The notes under the pieces are model-generated. The model was not told where the DNA came from. It made no database searches and saw only the letters and a list, made by a program, of their open reading frames with translations. Below, piece by piece: positions 42,729 through 54,344 of a stretch of DNA of 64,000 nt (its first letter is position 1; each line of letters begins with the position of its first letter). The position numbers and the translations under genes are program-made. This DNA comes from Lucinisca nassula (lineage: Eukaryota; Mollusca; Bivalvia; Lucinida; Lucinidae), in the NCBI GenBank assembly GCA_963580285.1, contig OY757013.1:154741900-154805899 (forward strand), in the 5' to 3' direction.

Positions 42729-43149
42729 ATCGCTCCAGGGTTGGGGCGGGAGGTCACTCAGATATTTATCTATAACATAGGCTGAGACTTTTTGGGAGTC
42801 TTAACTTTTCAATTTTACACTTTTGTGTATGTGTGTGTGTGGGGGGGGGGGGGGGGGGGTGGGGAGGGGTGCAGCAAGGAAAACATGCAGATTTTTTTGG
42901 TTTTAGTACTGATGAGAAATTTTGTTCCCACATTGTATCAGAAGCTGTCTAATTAAGTGCTATTAATGCGCAGCAGTTCAGTGGCATTAAACTTATTACA
43001 GAGTTATACTGTAAGATAATAATCAAGGCACTGTACATTATACAGGAGAAAATGAAACATAAACAGGAAGCAAACAAGTATGATAAGGGAATATTCATTA
43101 CGATAACACACCCGTGCGGCATAGTGCATTTTTCTTATCTCCAAAATAG
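42729..43149. other. Spacer with (GT)n and poly-G
   Basis: GTGTGTGTG run leading into a poly-G tract at 42841-42860. No gene. Confidence 0.5.
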
Positions 43150-43159
43150 CTGCTTTTCT

Positions 43160-43335
43160 GGTGAAACTCGTAATATTTTCTTATTTTTTTTCTGCAAATA
43201 TAGGTTGTGGGTGCTCGTTAGAAACGCCTTATTGAGGCGGTTCTACTGAGTACCCACAACCTATGTCTTGAGCACATATAAGAAAATAATTTATACTCGT
43301 AAACCCCAGTTTTCTCTATATGTGTCGTTTAAGGG
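43160..43335. mobile_element. Foldback MITE, third copy
   Basis: ATATAGGTTGTGGGTGCTCG ... GAGTACCCACAACCTATGTC hairpin, followed by AAACCCCAGTTTTCTC, inverted relative to 34690-34880. Confidence 0.8.
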
Positions 43336-44039
43336 GTTGTTCATTTCACGGACCTGTTCACGTGATGTTATGGGGTATGCTAAAATTCGCATCCGTGATA
43401 CACTGGATATATTTGGTACACTGCCAGTCTTGGTTTTGGTGGGGTGAACGCCAGATGCCGGGGCCGGCCTATGCATCAGGCAAAATTCAGTTTACCCCCA
43501 CCCCGGTCTGGGGTTTCCCAGGACGGATCAAGGTCAAGGTTAAAGTTGACTGTCAACAGAACAAATGACTGATGCCTCCAGTGGTATATGAACCCAGAAC
43601 GCCATGAGCCAAAATTGGGGGTGTTAACTACTCGAACACAATGTCACTTCTATTACCAAAGGTTCCAGCACTTTGACGTTTATTCTGGGGCGGGGTGATA
43701 ACTGTCCTTTAGAATGTTCCATTGTTTGAATGGATACTAAATAACACAATTTCTTGCACACCAGGTAAGGAAATCTGTAGTTTTAGCTTGGGTTAGAAAT
43801 TCTGTTCCAACCCTGGTATTCTTACCAAAGTCGAATATTTTCGCGTGTTTGGTAAATGCACTGGTTAAATACGACCTCATATGCGCCGTTGTGAAGGTTG
43901 ACGTCACACCATGTTACGTGAAGTCGCTAAGTCATCATAAAATGGCGGACGTCGGCAAGCGAAGTGACTGCAGTATTAAAATTCCACACTCAGAAATGGA
44001 AGGCATGCACGAAAAAGACTCGTACAAGGTTGTGAGGGT
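43336..44039. other. Mixed repeat-derived DNA
   Basis: No gene supported. A 101-codon frame (43849-44154) contains translated foldback repeat and is not considered real. Confidence 0.3.
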
Positions 44040-44160
44040 TGGATACAAAAATCCGTACCTCGGGATCACTGTCTGGCCTCACTCGGCAAGCCTCGTGATG
44101 CCGGACAGTGACCCTCAAGACGGATTTTTCCATCCACCCCTCACACCCATGTAAGATTCG
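44040..44160. mobile_element. Half-copy of the 39817 palindromic element
   Basis: GGGATCACTGTCTGGC...CATCCACCCCTCACACCCATGTAAG matches the right arm at 39885-39953; the other arm is weak. Confidence 0.65.
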
Positions 44161-44987
44161 TATAATGTACCTTGTGCAATTTTATATAGAGGGGTGTATA
44201 TAACTTGACTCCATGTTCATCATTAAAATTGGATCACTGTTATTTGAACGTTTTTGTTTTGGACTCAGGGAAATGTTTTGATGCTTTTGATTTGTGCACA
44301 AATGGTTTGAAGTTAAGGGTTACAGATTCAGATAGAAATACTGTGGCCTCTGACATTGTCTTGATAGGAATAGAGCACATCGGTCAAAATAGAACAATAG
44401 TATTGTATTAGTCGCCTTTGAAATCAAAGGTGAAATTATACATGACATCTTGAAGAAAAATATTTGTGACAGTTTCCACATGTTGTTCGGTATGATCTGG
44501 CACCTTATATGTATATCAGTCAGTGTTTCATAATACCCCTATAAAATAAGGTTTGATACCTGATTGTATGTTGCAAATGGCAATCGAAGTAGTAGTAACA
44601 TACTCGGAGTCTGCAATACATTTGTTATTTTTTGTTCTTGAAATGCACTCAACTCTCGTTATCTGAAACTCAAACTCAGTCACCCCAAGCCACGGAAACA
44701 AAAGAAAGACTTAGTGACATACATTATCACACACTTACACAAAAACAAGTACAAAACAACAATCTCGCGCCACCAAAATAGAGAATGACATAGCGGCATT
44801 TAGGCATGTACAAAAACAAAATGTCACGTGCAACAATAGAAAAGTTTATTAATTGACTATCCTGTATTAATCGTAGGTCATCCGTATTAACACTCGGTCA
44901 AAAATCAATAATCATGTTTTTTAAATTGTGTCAATTAATAAAAATATAATAAATCAATTAATTTCGTATCGGCCAAGTTACAGATCC
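44161..44987. other. Non-coding DNA
   Basis: No recognised gene; the 68-codon frame at 44205-44411 has no support. Confidence 0.3.
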
Positions 44988-45297
44988 TCGATCGCCCCCG
45001 CCCATCGGGGCTTGAAGAAATAAATGGGCTGCATGATGCTTCTACGCAGAGCTGAAACCGACCGCACACCAGTACTGGTAAACCGCTCAGAGGATCTAAG
45101 CCTGCACAGGCAAAGTGGTGCGAGTCCATGCTTATAGACCATATTGGTTAATTTGCCGCAGGGCTTGAGATGTCATTTCATCTGTCATTTCATCTCAATG
45201 TCGAATAAAATTCCCACAAAATTGGAAGCAACGTCTCCAAAATGACCTAAACAGTGCTGTCGGGGACTTTAAGCTTCAATTCAAACAAAACAAAATA
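44988..45297 (+). mobile_element. ~300-bp SINE-like element
   Basis: Full head (CCCCCGCCCATCGGGGCTTG), body (CAGAGCTGAAACCGACCGCA) and A-rich tail. Slight internal duplication of CATTTCATCT at ~45175. Confidence 0.8.
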
Positions 45298-45690
45298 GAT
45301 CCTCATTCTGCTGTATTGGCCTCGGCTAATAAAGCAGACCTCGGACCAGTAACAGGGCCAATGCGAAATCACTTTATTAATAACTTTATATTATTGGTAT
45401 TTATGTTAAGCAAATGTACGAAGTGCTACTGTTTGTTTGTTTTAAAACGGCTGAAAAGAAAGATGTTGGCTCTGACCGGTGCAGGCAGAGCAAGAGAGGT
45501 CTGGGGAAGAAATCTCTATTGGTGTTGTCTATGCTCTGGCTTTCCGCTGTTCACGTCTGTTCTCGGAATCGCTAATTTGTTAAACTTCATACCAGCACAG
45601 CTTCATATAAGGCATCGCCACTTTGCTCGGCTCTGTGCAGTTTGTTCCTGCAACTCATTGGTATGTAAACGTCCTGAAAGAAGGTTTTAA
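45298..45690. other. Unidentified 124-codon frame
   Basis: The + strand frame at 45316-45690 gives a Cys- and Leu-rich peptide (CLCSGFPLFTS; RHFARLCAVCSCNS). I recognise no family, and it is surrounded by repeats. It could be a chance ORF or an exon remnant. Confidence 0.25.
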
Positions 45691-46280
45691 GGCCTCAGAT
45701 TCTATGACGGTTCCAGCGTAAAGGGTTACTGAGAATTAGAGCGATCTAATTCAATGTAACGTTGGTTGGTGCCTGATACTCTGTCTCTGGTTGGGCCCAT
45801 GGGAGTCCTAACTGTTGGTTTTCTTTTACTCCGGCATTTCAATGGTTTCTTGTCGAGTCCTCACCGTTGTTTCATCTCTGTGGTTGTTTGATTGTTTGTG
45901 TTCACGGAGATGTTGCACTGATGAGTTAGGAGGCCTTCATGCAGACTGAACAAATTAATTGTCTAAATCGCGACGGAAGTAAGGGCGAGGATAAAGGCCA
46001 CGTAAAATCGATTTAAGACCCCCCCCCCCCCCCAGTGGAATTCGTTTCCGCTGACCGTTCCAAGGTTTGTCTTTGGGTGTTTATGTCGCTTATATTATTT
46101 AATTTTGGATAGCCGATTGGCCATTTTGTGGGAAAGTAACTGTCTTTTTGGCTTTCTGCTGTTGATGTTTCCATTGGGGTCTGTTGTTTCGTGTTTGTGT
46201 TTCGTTCCCTTTGGTGTCACTGATGGGAGCTGCGGGTTAATTGTATAGATTCCTGATTATTGCCTCCACTTCTATTTTTT
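45691..46280 (+). mobile_element. ~807-bp repeat (copy 5)
   Basis: From GGCCTCAGATTCTATGACGG to CACTTCTATTTTT; contains a poly-C tract at 46019-46032 and a diverged hairpin (CAGTGGAA / TTTCCGCTG). Confidence 0.85.
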
Positions 46281-46429
46281 TTAAAGGAATCCCTTGTATC
46301 TCTTCCTCTGACCAAAGGAGGGGCGTTTTCCCCTTGGGGTATCCATAGAGGATTTTTTCGACAAACGTTGATTGGTCATCCAGATAAAATGGCCTGCCCA
46401 TTCTAACGGTGCCATTTTTGTGGGGGTTA

Positions 46430-46641
46430 GTGTTATGACCATTTCAAGATTATCTCGCTCATATCGAGCCAAAAGTTGAGCAGAGGTGGCGGTAACCGCA
46501 GTACCCGGAGAAAAAAAATCTGACCTTCCGTTGCAGAACTTGGCGTCTCACATGAGACCCGAGCCAGGCTCGAACCACAGCGATGGGAGTCCTTATGATT
46601 AAGAGTCAGCGCTCTTATCCGCTAGGCCAGGGAGGTCACTT
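46430..46641 (-). mobile_element. tRNA-derived SINE
   Basis: On the minus strand: tRNA-like head with box A (TGGCCTAGCGG) and box B (GGTTCGAGCCT), a conserved core with TCTCCGGGTACTGCGG, and a 3' part ending ...CTTGAAATGGTCATAA. Same family as 54345-54587. Confidence 0.8.
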
Positions 46642-46936
46642 GTGCCAGTTTCATAATATTGAAATGAGAAGCGGTCAGGTACTGATATACTCAGATCCCA
46701 AAATCTTTCCACAGTATCACTAGGGGAAGAAGTCGATTCATGAAGTGACGACAGTAAACAAAACACACCACTTTTAAACCGAGTCAGCAACTCTTTCCCA
46801 AACAGGTGGTGACTCAGAAAATCCAAACATAACTAAAAAGGAACAACATACATAACGGGGAAATAATCAGAATCACCAACATGACAAACACTAAACAGGA
46901 AGGAAAAACGTAACTAAAAACAACTTAAAAGGGATA
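46642..46936. other. Spacer
   Basis: No feature recognised. Confidence 0.3.
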
Positions 46937-47145
46937 AGGGCCTCGGTGGCTCAGTCGGATTCGCGTCTGACTGGTGACCAGGAGGTCGCGGGTTCGACTC
47001 CCGAGGGGTCGGCAACATTCTTTCGTGGAGATTGATAATGAAATCTTTTCTACGGTCATTCTCTCCCTTCCGCTGATTCAAGAAGGGCAGTTGTCAGTTT
47101 CTGGCGAAAGAATGTGCACGGTACTGGTTAACCGCTTACGTATAA
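46937..47145 (+). mobile_element. tRNA-derived SINE, second family
   Basis: Head with box A TGGCTCAGTCGG and box B GGTTCGACTCC, resembling a tRNA but with poor acceptor pairing, followed by a ~130-bp non-tRNA body (TTCTTTCGTGGAG ... ACTGGTTAACCGC). Better read as a SINE than a functional tRNA. Confidence 0.65.
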
Positions 47146-47148
47146 AAA

Positions 47149-47274
47149 GTAGAAGTAAAACAAAGATCAGGAATTGATACAATTAACTTACTCCATCCAT
47201 AAAAGACACCAAAGGGAAAGAAATACAAACATTAAGCGACCAGACCATAATGGAAACCTAAACAAAGGAAGGCC
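47149..47274 (-). mobile_element. ~807-bp repeat 3' end (copy 6)
   Basis: GTAGAAGTAAAACAAAG to AAAGGAAGGCC; followed by a SINE-tail fragment (GTGTTGACTGGGCCGTTAAA at 47326) that interrupts it. Confidence 0.8.
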
Positions 47275-47448
47275 AGGAAAGTGTTGACAGGTAAACTGAC
47301 CGGCTCAAAAATGACCTAAATAGTGTTGACTGGGCCGTTAAACTCCAATACAAACAAACAAAAGGGGGAATAATTAGAATCATCAACATAACAACATACA
47401 CAACAGCGGAAAGAATCAGAAAAAACACTATTAAACAGGAAGAAATCA

Positions 47449-47853
47449 CAGCAAAAGCACCGACTTGGAACGGTCGGTAACAATGACTGGTAGGCTTAAG
47501 TATACGGAATCCCAACCCTCGCAATCACTTTCACTGTGTTTCAAACATGTTTTTTTAGGTCCGCGCCAAGGTTTTCTAACGCATCAGTGAATCAATTCGA
47601 TTAACAAAGAAATCACAATTAAAGCCAAGTTGACACAAGGATGAGGACCCGACAGAAAAACGCATTGATATATCCCGTGCTGCTCATAAGGCCACAAGAA
47701 CACTAGAGCAAATGAAAACCAACAGTTGAACCCCGTTGGACCAAGCAACATGCATAAAAATACCGGCTCCCTCCAAGTAATAAATAGCTTAAAGCCTGAG
47801 CCATCATGGAGTCTGAAACCCGATGCACCGGAGTACAATTAAAGAGGAAAGCA
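47449..47853 (-). mobile_element. ~807-bp repeat, diverged continuation of copy 6
   Basis: GACTTGGAACGGTC, CACAAGGATGAGGACCCGAC, GAGTCTGAAACCCGATGCAC and ACAATTAAAGAGGAAAGCAT align with the 5' half of the family at lower similarity. Copies 6a and 6b may be one old insertion. Confidence 0.65.
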
Positions 47854-47869
47854 TATCGGAACTTCGGTG

Positions 47870-49262
47870 CCTGGCTTCTGTCCTTCCCTATAACCTTTAG
47901 AAGACAACTTGAACGGAAGACGTTTAGTCTTTTGGCATGCCGTTTGCCGTCCAAGTTTCGCATGCGTTTGATAGCGTTGGCTGCACTACATCTTTTAAAC
48001 AGCATTACATCTTTTTAGATGTTCAGTCCAAATGTGATGCCACTTCGACCCCAAAAACGACCATTTAGCCGGCCACATGCATTAGCTTTGACAACCCTAT
48101 TATTGACTTAATCATCATCAATGTGCCGAATTCTTTGTGTGTGTGTGTGTGTGTGAATTCGGGTTTAACGTCGCTTTCAACAATTTTTCAGTCATATCAC
48201 GACGGTGTCTGGTTGCGACAGGGAGCTCAATGCTCACATTTATAGTGCTGCCTCACTGAAGTATCATGTCCCAGACACATTACATGATACCACACCCAGT
48301 CACATTATCCTGACACTGGATCGACCAGTCCTAGCTCTACCCCGTAAATCTGAGTGCCAAACGAGGAGCTGCTAGTACCATTTTTAACGACTTTGGTATG
48401 TCGCGGCCCGGGGTCGAACCCCAGACCTCCCGTTCCCCGGAGCGGACACTCTACCAACTGAGCTATCGGGGCCGGTTGCCGAATTCTTTGACAATGTGCT
48501 CCCAGATTAGGAGACCTTGTCAACAACTTGCAACTGTTGAGTTATCACTGTGATGGCAGTCTCCTTGTAAAGCTTTCAAGGCGCTGGCGTATATACTACC
48601 TCTAACCTTTTATGCTGACTGTGTGAGATCATAGCTGCCACATGAATCAGATAAACATGAGTCACACCTTTTTGCATATTCTCTTGTTGGAACACTTTTG
48701 CGCATATCACACCAAAAGGTAAGTCATCTAGCTCCTCGGTTTGCACCTTGGAATTAGCTTCAAATGGTCTTCAATGGAAAAGATTTCCCTTCAAAGTGAT
48801 ACCTTATAGGTAGATATACCATTGTCACCATTCTGGAACACATCTGTGAGCATCGCATAAAACATCATTAGCACTGGCGATTGTACACAGACGTGCTGAA
48901 CTTCATTTGCCACATGGATTGATCAGAAACCTTGCCATTCAGGACCCAGGCAAGTACACCATCATAGGACCACCGCACCATGTCTATAAACTTGGTCGAA
49001 CAACCATACTAATTTTTGCTTGCTATAATAATGTTCATAAGTCCCTTACAGCTGACTCTGTCAAATGCATTGGTAAGGGCGACAAAGTCATACAGAGGTC
49101 CACATTATGTTCCAGCGCTTCATTTAAAGCTGCATTGGTATGAAGATCATGCTGTTCCTCTTTGAATCCACATTGGCTTTTTTGTAAAGTGGCTATAAAA
49201 GGTGTTCCTTCAATCGGTTAAGTACGACTCTTGCAATTATGCTCCCGACAATTGTCCCAAAT
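47870..49262 (-). pseudogene. RTE-like LINE reverse transcriptase, decayed, with nested SINE
   Basis: Hand translation of the minus strand gives RTE/BovB-style reverse transcriptase in several frames: GTIVGSIIARVVLNRLKEHL (49195-49255), QKSQCGFKEEQHDLHTNAA (49130-49190), the palm remnant around SPVLMMFYAMLTDVFQNGDNGI (48795-48880), then IWEHIVKEF, interrupted at 48477 by a SINE, resuming beyond 48124 with DDDVNNRVVKANACGRLN and KRHAKRLNVFRSSCLLKVIG (47890-48110), which match the C-terminal region (RHARKLNHFH-type). Many stops and shifts; clearly dead. The left end meets the 807-bp repeat, the right end a second SINE. Confidence 0.8.
48138..48476 (-). mobile_element. tRNA-derived SINE with 14-bp target duplication
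   Basis: Head on the minus strand: GGCCCCGATAGCTCAGTTGG with box A TAGCTCAGTTGG and box B GGGTTCGACCCC. Long body, then the tail AAATTGTTGAAAGCGACG and TTAAACCCGAATTC, then a (CA)n tail. TGCCGAATTCTTTG occurs at 48124-48137 and 48477-48490, a perfect 14-bp target-site duplication, so both ends are certain. It splits the RTE pseudogene. Confidence 0.95.
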
Positions 49263-49278
49263 GCACATTATTGCGGTG

Positions 49279-49492
49279 GAGCGCTGTGGCGCAGTGGTAA
49301 AGCATCGGATTTGTGATCGAGAGGTAACCGGTTCGATCCCCGCAAGCGCCAAGTGTTGTTTCCTTGAGCAAGAGACTTTATCCACATTGCTTATTACTAG
49401 GTCCTACCTAGGAAAAGAGGGCCACATGGAAGATTAGTACTAGTACTAAATGTGTAACCCTCTATAAATAAGGTCGATTATTATTATTATTA
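49279..49492 (+). mobile_element. tRNA-derived SINE with (ATT)n tail
   Basis: Head with box A TGGCGCAGTGG and box B GGTTCGATCCC and acceptor-like GCGCC; the anticodon stem no longer pairs well. Body includes CTTGAGCAAGAGACTTTATC; ends in an ATT microsatellite. No target duplication seen. Confidence 0.85.
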
Positions 49493-49659
49493 AAAACTGA
49501 CGACTAACCTTCTTAAATGTAATACGCTAATTGATAGATAGCTCTTTCCCAGTGACCTCAGGTCGAGATCACGGACATATCAATTTTATTTATCAAGATT
49601 TGTACTAGACGTTTAAGATCCAGTACACTCAAACCACTCTAAATGTTTACTTAGTTTAT

Positions 49660-49968
49660 TTTTGTTTGTTTAATTGGGGATAACGTCCCCGTCAACACTG
49701 TTTAGGTCATTCTGGGGACGTTGCTTTCAATGTTGTGGGACTTTTACCCGCCATTGAAATGGAATGTTATTTCAATCCATGCCGCCCAATAAAACCAGTA
49801 TGTTTATACGCACGCATGCTCCGACTCGCTCCACTTTGCCTGGACAGGCTTAGACCTTATAAGCGGTTTACTTGTACTCATGTGTGGTCGAGTTTAGCTC
49901 TACGTGGAAGTACCATGCATCCAAATCTATTTCGTCAAGCCCCGATGGGCGGGGGCCCGGGTTTAGCT
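49660..49968 (-). mobile_element. ~300-bp SINE-like element
   Basis: TTTGTTTGTTTAATT tail complement at left; CCCCGATGGGCGGGGGCCCG head at right. Full length. Confidence 0.8.
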
Positions 49969-50739
49969 TATGCTTGACATGCTGTTAGATATCGGTTAAA
50001 AGATAGACCAACGGATGCTTTTTAAAAGCGGCCATTTGTTTTCTTATCTGAAGCGGATTCAAACTTCAGCTACTGCAAACAAATTATGTCAGAAATTTTT
50101 CGCGCTCATCATTATTTCAATGTGATAAATTGCTCACCTTTTAACATTTTAGTAGCAGGAAAGCAATCGTTGACAATTATGACAAATCTAGATCCCTATC
50201 TCAAATGCTGTTTACGTATTTAAAATCATAACGCAATGTATATGTTTGGAACAGAAAAGTGTGAAAAAATGTCAATTCAAGACATATGAGCGCCGCTTTT
50301 TTATCACGCAGGTGTATTATCGTAATGATGTGGCAAATTAAAACTTATTCTGCTGAATTGATTTAGCTATAACTCCTACTGACTATCCACCAATCAAATT
50401 ACTTGATATAATGTATTTGTAAAGTTCATAAACTGCATGACAAACAGCGTAGGTCCTGATCAGTCAGCTTCACCAGAAGACATCTGATCTGTATTTGCAC
50501 TGTTTGACAAGGTATGGGTAGTCGTGTTCAGCGGGATAATGTTTAAGTCAAATTTCGGGAAAACAGTCTAAAAGCGCTAACATATATTCGCTGTGTGTCT
50601 TGCTATACGCGTGCTTCTTCCCAAAACTACTGATCAATGTAATGTAATTGAATTTAGACATGCAATTTACGGTATCGTATAATTGACGCCCTATCTGACA
50701 CACCAGGTAGGCTTTTGTCATATTTCTTTTTTCTCTATT
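49969..50739. other. Non-coding DNA
   Basis: No feature recognised. Confidence 0.35.
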
Positions 50740-51177
50740 TAACCCATTTTGTACCGAATGTAATCTTCCACCTTATAGCACAAGTCCTTTTCAAAATCTA
50801 AAGGTTATCAGGTTATGTATTCTTCAAAATTCATTTTGGAAAATGGCTGAATTTTTGCAAACAGTGTACATATAGGCCATGACCAGACTTCTGAAATGGG
50901 CCAGCACTATTTAACAACTAGCCGTTTTGGGCGTTCCGGTAAAAAATGGGTTAACCTATTTTGTACAAAATGGGTTAACCTATTTTGTACCAAAACCAAA
51001 ACGGGTACCCTGGCAAACAGTGCTGGCCCAGATCAGAGTCTGATCAGGGCCTACAGTGTTTGCACTAAGTTCAGCAATTTTCCAAACAAATTTTGAAGAA
51101 AACGCAACATTACACCCCTAAATTTCGAAATGGACTTATTATATATAAGGAGGAAGATTCCACTTAGTACAAAAAGG
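50740..51177. mobile_element. Palindromic MITE, parent-type of the 26-28 kb satellite
   Basis: Two inverted arms of about 140-160 bp: the left arm (ATCTTCCACCTTATAGCACA ... GGAAAATGGCTGAA) and right arm (TTCAGCAATTTTCCAAAC ... GGAGGAAGATTCCAC) are imperfect complements, with terminal ACCCATTTTGTACC. The centre contains a duplicated ATGGGTTAACCTATTTTGTA. The arm sequence equals the unit of the 26385-28145 array. Confidence 0.8.
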
Positions 51178-51680
51178 ATTATTGAAACACGGTGTGCTGC
51201 ACGCAAGCGTGCGTACACGAAAGCGGCTAATAACGCTACTTTAAATTCAGAAAGACATATATGAACACGTTTATATTTTTCTGTTTCACATTAAGAACAT
51301 TGGTCCAAAGGTATTTTGTCGTAATAAATGGTAATGTCACGTTAACAAGTTCGTGCAAAAAGGTCGATAAACCAAGATGCATTGGAATAAAGATACTGTA
51401 TAAACTTCATAATAGAAAACACAATGTCTGCATTATTTGTTCAGGTGTTTGAGTTAACGAGACTCACGATATATTAATTATTTTGATAACACATTAGATC
51501 AGAATCAATCAAATCATGCTAAAAAGTTTTGCATCTGGCAACGTTCATGCTCGTGTAAACAAGAAGTCCATGTTGGTTCTATATCGCTCTCCTGAGCTAA
51601 GAGATGGTACATATACATAATACTGAAATTTCACAAGGTAGTTTGCTGTAAGACTTTCAAGTACCTAGTCCGGGGCTATA
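51178..51680. other. Non-coding DNA
   Basis: No feature recognised. Confidence 0.35.
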
Positions 51681-51779
51681 ATTGAAACATCCTTGTGTAC
51701 ACTAAAAATAGCTATGAACTTTCCGGTATTAGTCTGTGTAAAACAAAAAAAAAAGCCGGAAGAAAGGATCCTGGAGAGG

Positions 51780-52504
51780 TTGAGGGTTACCTGAGGTTGC
51801 GGTTCTTCATGTACCCAATATACGCCTCTTTGGTCCGGCCTTTCGGTGTAGACGGGTGGCCGTGTTAGGTGTTTGGCCACCACGAAAGCAAATGTCAGAA
51901 AAATCTCTCTGTGCCAATTGTGGTGGAGAAAACACATAACTACGCACCCAAACTTCCAGAATGAGGCCAAATGCGTCAATTGTGGTGGCCAACATATTGT
52001 TTTCTCTCGAGAATGTCCAGCTTGGAAAAAAATAAAATGAAATACGCACAGTTAACTACCAACAATCGGTATCGTTTCTAGAAGGTCGGAAAATTGTTGA
52101 AGAGCGATATACAACATCAGCCACCAGTTACGCCAGCATCAGAAAGGGTGCTGATGTAAAATACACCCACAATGGTACGGAGACTGTTGATCGTACATTG
52201 ATGAACTGAAAAGTTGGTGCATGGAGTAAATCTACTCCAGCATCACAACGTTCAACCAATGTGTCAAATTGCGCAATCCAGGTTGCTCTGGATTGGTCGA
52301 CAGCGACCGAAACGAAGCCAGTGCAGCATGTAAAAGAGAAATTCGACTCAGGTCGAACCAGTAAAGGATCGGAAGATCCGATCAAATAACACTGTTCTCA
52401 TATACCTCATGACGAGGACTATGACGAAATAATGGATGACGATGATGCCCCAACCAGTCCTCGTAAGGGTAGCAGAATTATCAGGATACCTACTTCAAAG
52501 TAGA
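51780..52504 (+). pseudogene. Jockey-like LINE ORF1 (nucleic-acid binding), decayed
   Basis: Frames on the + strand recall LINE ORF1 C-termini: a degraded RCFKCQxFGHHESKC-like knuckle (LVRPFGVDGW, then FGHHESKCQK) near 51830-51895, a second knuckle CANCGGENT-stop near 51912, then SRECPAWKK near 52005, the TNNRYRFLEGRKIVEERY segment, and a Ser/Lys/Asp-rich end (DEDYDEIMDDDDAPTSPRKGS). Several stops and shifts. ORF1 proteins coat the LINE RNA; here nothing functional remains. It lies directly upstream of the endonuclease. Confidence 0.75.
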
Positions 52505-52562
52505 TAATTTTGTCGATAACGACGTATAAGTTTCTAGTCATGTAAATTAATATCTCTCCGTA

Positions 52563-53369
52563 AAATGGATCCAAAATAATACAATGGAATTGTCGAGGTC
52601 TTAAATCAAATTATAATGAACTCTTATTACTTCTTTCTTTATTAAACCCATCGTTTTTTTGTACGCAAGAAAGTTTTTTAATAACGAATGACATATTTGA
52701 TATCAAATGTTTCAATACATATAACTATATCTATTCTGCTGGGAACAGACCATCTGGTGGCAGGTCAATTTTAGTTAAATCTTCTTTACCACAAAGAGAG
52801 ATCAAAGTAAAGACAGGACTACAAGCTGTGGCTGTATCGGTTTCTCTGGATAAACAAACTACAGTTTATTCTCTATATACACCACCTACATTTTCGTTAG
52901 CGCCCGAACATCATAAGTCATTGCTGGGTCAACTGTCATCGTCATTTCATTTAGTTGGTGACTTTAATAGTCACAGCATTTTATGGGGTTGTAAAGATAA
53001 CAACAACAACAGAGGAGTACTTATTGAAGATATAATTGCAAATAAACGATATTAGTTTGATGAATGTTAAATCTTATACTTACCGTCACCCTGCAACAGG
53101 TCATTTGTCTTCTTTAGATCTCTCTTTGTGTCACCCATCTCTCTTCTTAGACTATGACTGGTCTGTCAATGATGATCAGTGCGGAAATGATCACTGCCCT
53201 GTTATAATAGAGAGCGTAAATAAACCAGATGCGGACTCTGACAAGAAACGGAAAATGAATAAAGCCGACAGAACTATTTCATAATTTATGTGAAGAAGAG
53301 TTATCAAGTGATCACTTTAATGAATCATCTGATATTGTTTCTGATTTCAAAGATTCGCTTATTAGGGCC
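52563..53369 (+). pseudogene. Jockey-like LINE endonuclease (EEP/APE) domain
   Basis: IQWNCRGLKSNYNEL-type start near 52585, CTQESF (Glu of the active site) near 52660, then VYSLYTPPTF, LVGDFNSHSILWG (GDFNxH motif, near 52950), a frameshift at ~53040, SSLDLSLCHPS, and GNDHCPVII with the catalytic Asp-His (near 53185). The linker (HNLCEEELSSDHFNESSDIVSDFKDSLIR) follows and stops dead at 53369, where unrelated tandem repeats begin. Motifs are intact but the frame is broken at least twice. Confidence 0.88.
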
Positions 53370-53930
53370 CCGCAAATTTATTTGCGGATGTCCTATAGTA
53401 ATCACCTAGTCTGTCCGTCCAGATTTTATGTTTTTATTCTAAATAACTTACAAACCGTCAAACACATCAACTTCAAACATTAAATATAAGGTCACAATAT
53501 CATTACACAATTTCATGGCAAGTTATTAACGCTAGCTACGATACTCTCAGAGTAATGGCTCTATGAAAAACTTTAAAATGTCCACATTTCTCATGCTTTT
53601 TCTTACAAACCGTCAAGCCCATCAACTTCAAACTTTAAATATAAGGTCACATAATCATTACACAAGTTCATGGCAAGTAACGTAACTGTAGCTTCAATAC
53701 TGCCAGAGTTGTCGCCCTTGGAAAAACTAAAAAAATCAGCTTTTTTCGTCTTTTTCCATCTTTATTTTAAAACCGCTATAGATATTCAAATGAAACTTCC
53801 TATAGTTATTGACAGTTGCCGTATAGTAATTCCCTGTCTGTCGGTCGTTCGTCCGTCCGTCCGTCTGTCTGCCCATCTAACCGTCTTTCCATCGTTATTT
53901 TTCATGTTTTTTTTCTTTATACTTTACAAA

Positions 53931-54129
53931 GTAGAAGTAAAACAAAGATCAGGAATCGATACACTTAAATTACTCCATCCATCAAAGACACCAAAGGGAA
54001 AGAAACACAAACATTAAACGACAAGACCATAATGGAAACCTAAACAAAGGAAGGCCATAAGGACAGTTACTTTCCCGCAAAATGGCCATATGGCAATCCA
54101 AAATTAAAAGACACAAGTGATACACACAA
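53931..54129 (-). mobile_element. ~807-bp repeat 3' end (copy 7)
   Basis: GTAGAAGTAAAACAAAG through AAAAGACACAAGTGATACAC. Truncated. Confidence 0.85.
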
Positions 54130-54344
54130 AACTTTAAACGCATCAATTTCAATCTTTAAACGTAAGACCACAATACTGTTACACCGTAAATTTATTTGCA
54201 GGTGCGCTATAGTTTTCGCCCTGTCTGTCCGTCCCTTCACATTTTTATGTTTTTTTTTCTCAATAATTTACAAACAATCAAACGCATCAACTTCAAACTT
54301 TAAATATAAGGTCACAATATCATTACACAATTTCATGGCAAGTT

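Noticed and set aside
43849..44154. 101-codon ORF starting near AAAATGGCGGACG
   Set aside because: Its second half is translated foldback repeat shared with 39817-39953; no domain.
45316..45690. 124-codon Cys-rich ORF as a real gene
   Set aside because: Flanked by a SINE and the 807-bp repeat, no splice or polyA signals, no recognised motif; kept only as a low-confidence note.
46937..47011. Possible functional tRNA gene
   Set aside because: Boxes A and B are good, but acceptor pairing is poor and a fixed non-tRNA body follows; better read as a SINE head.
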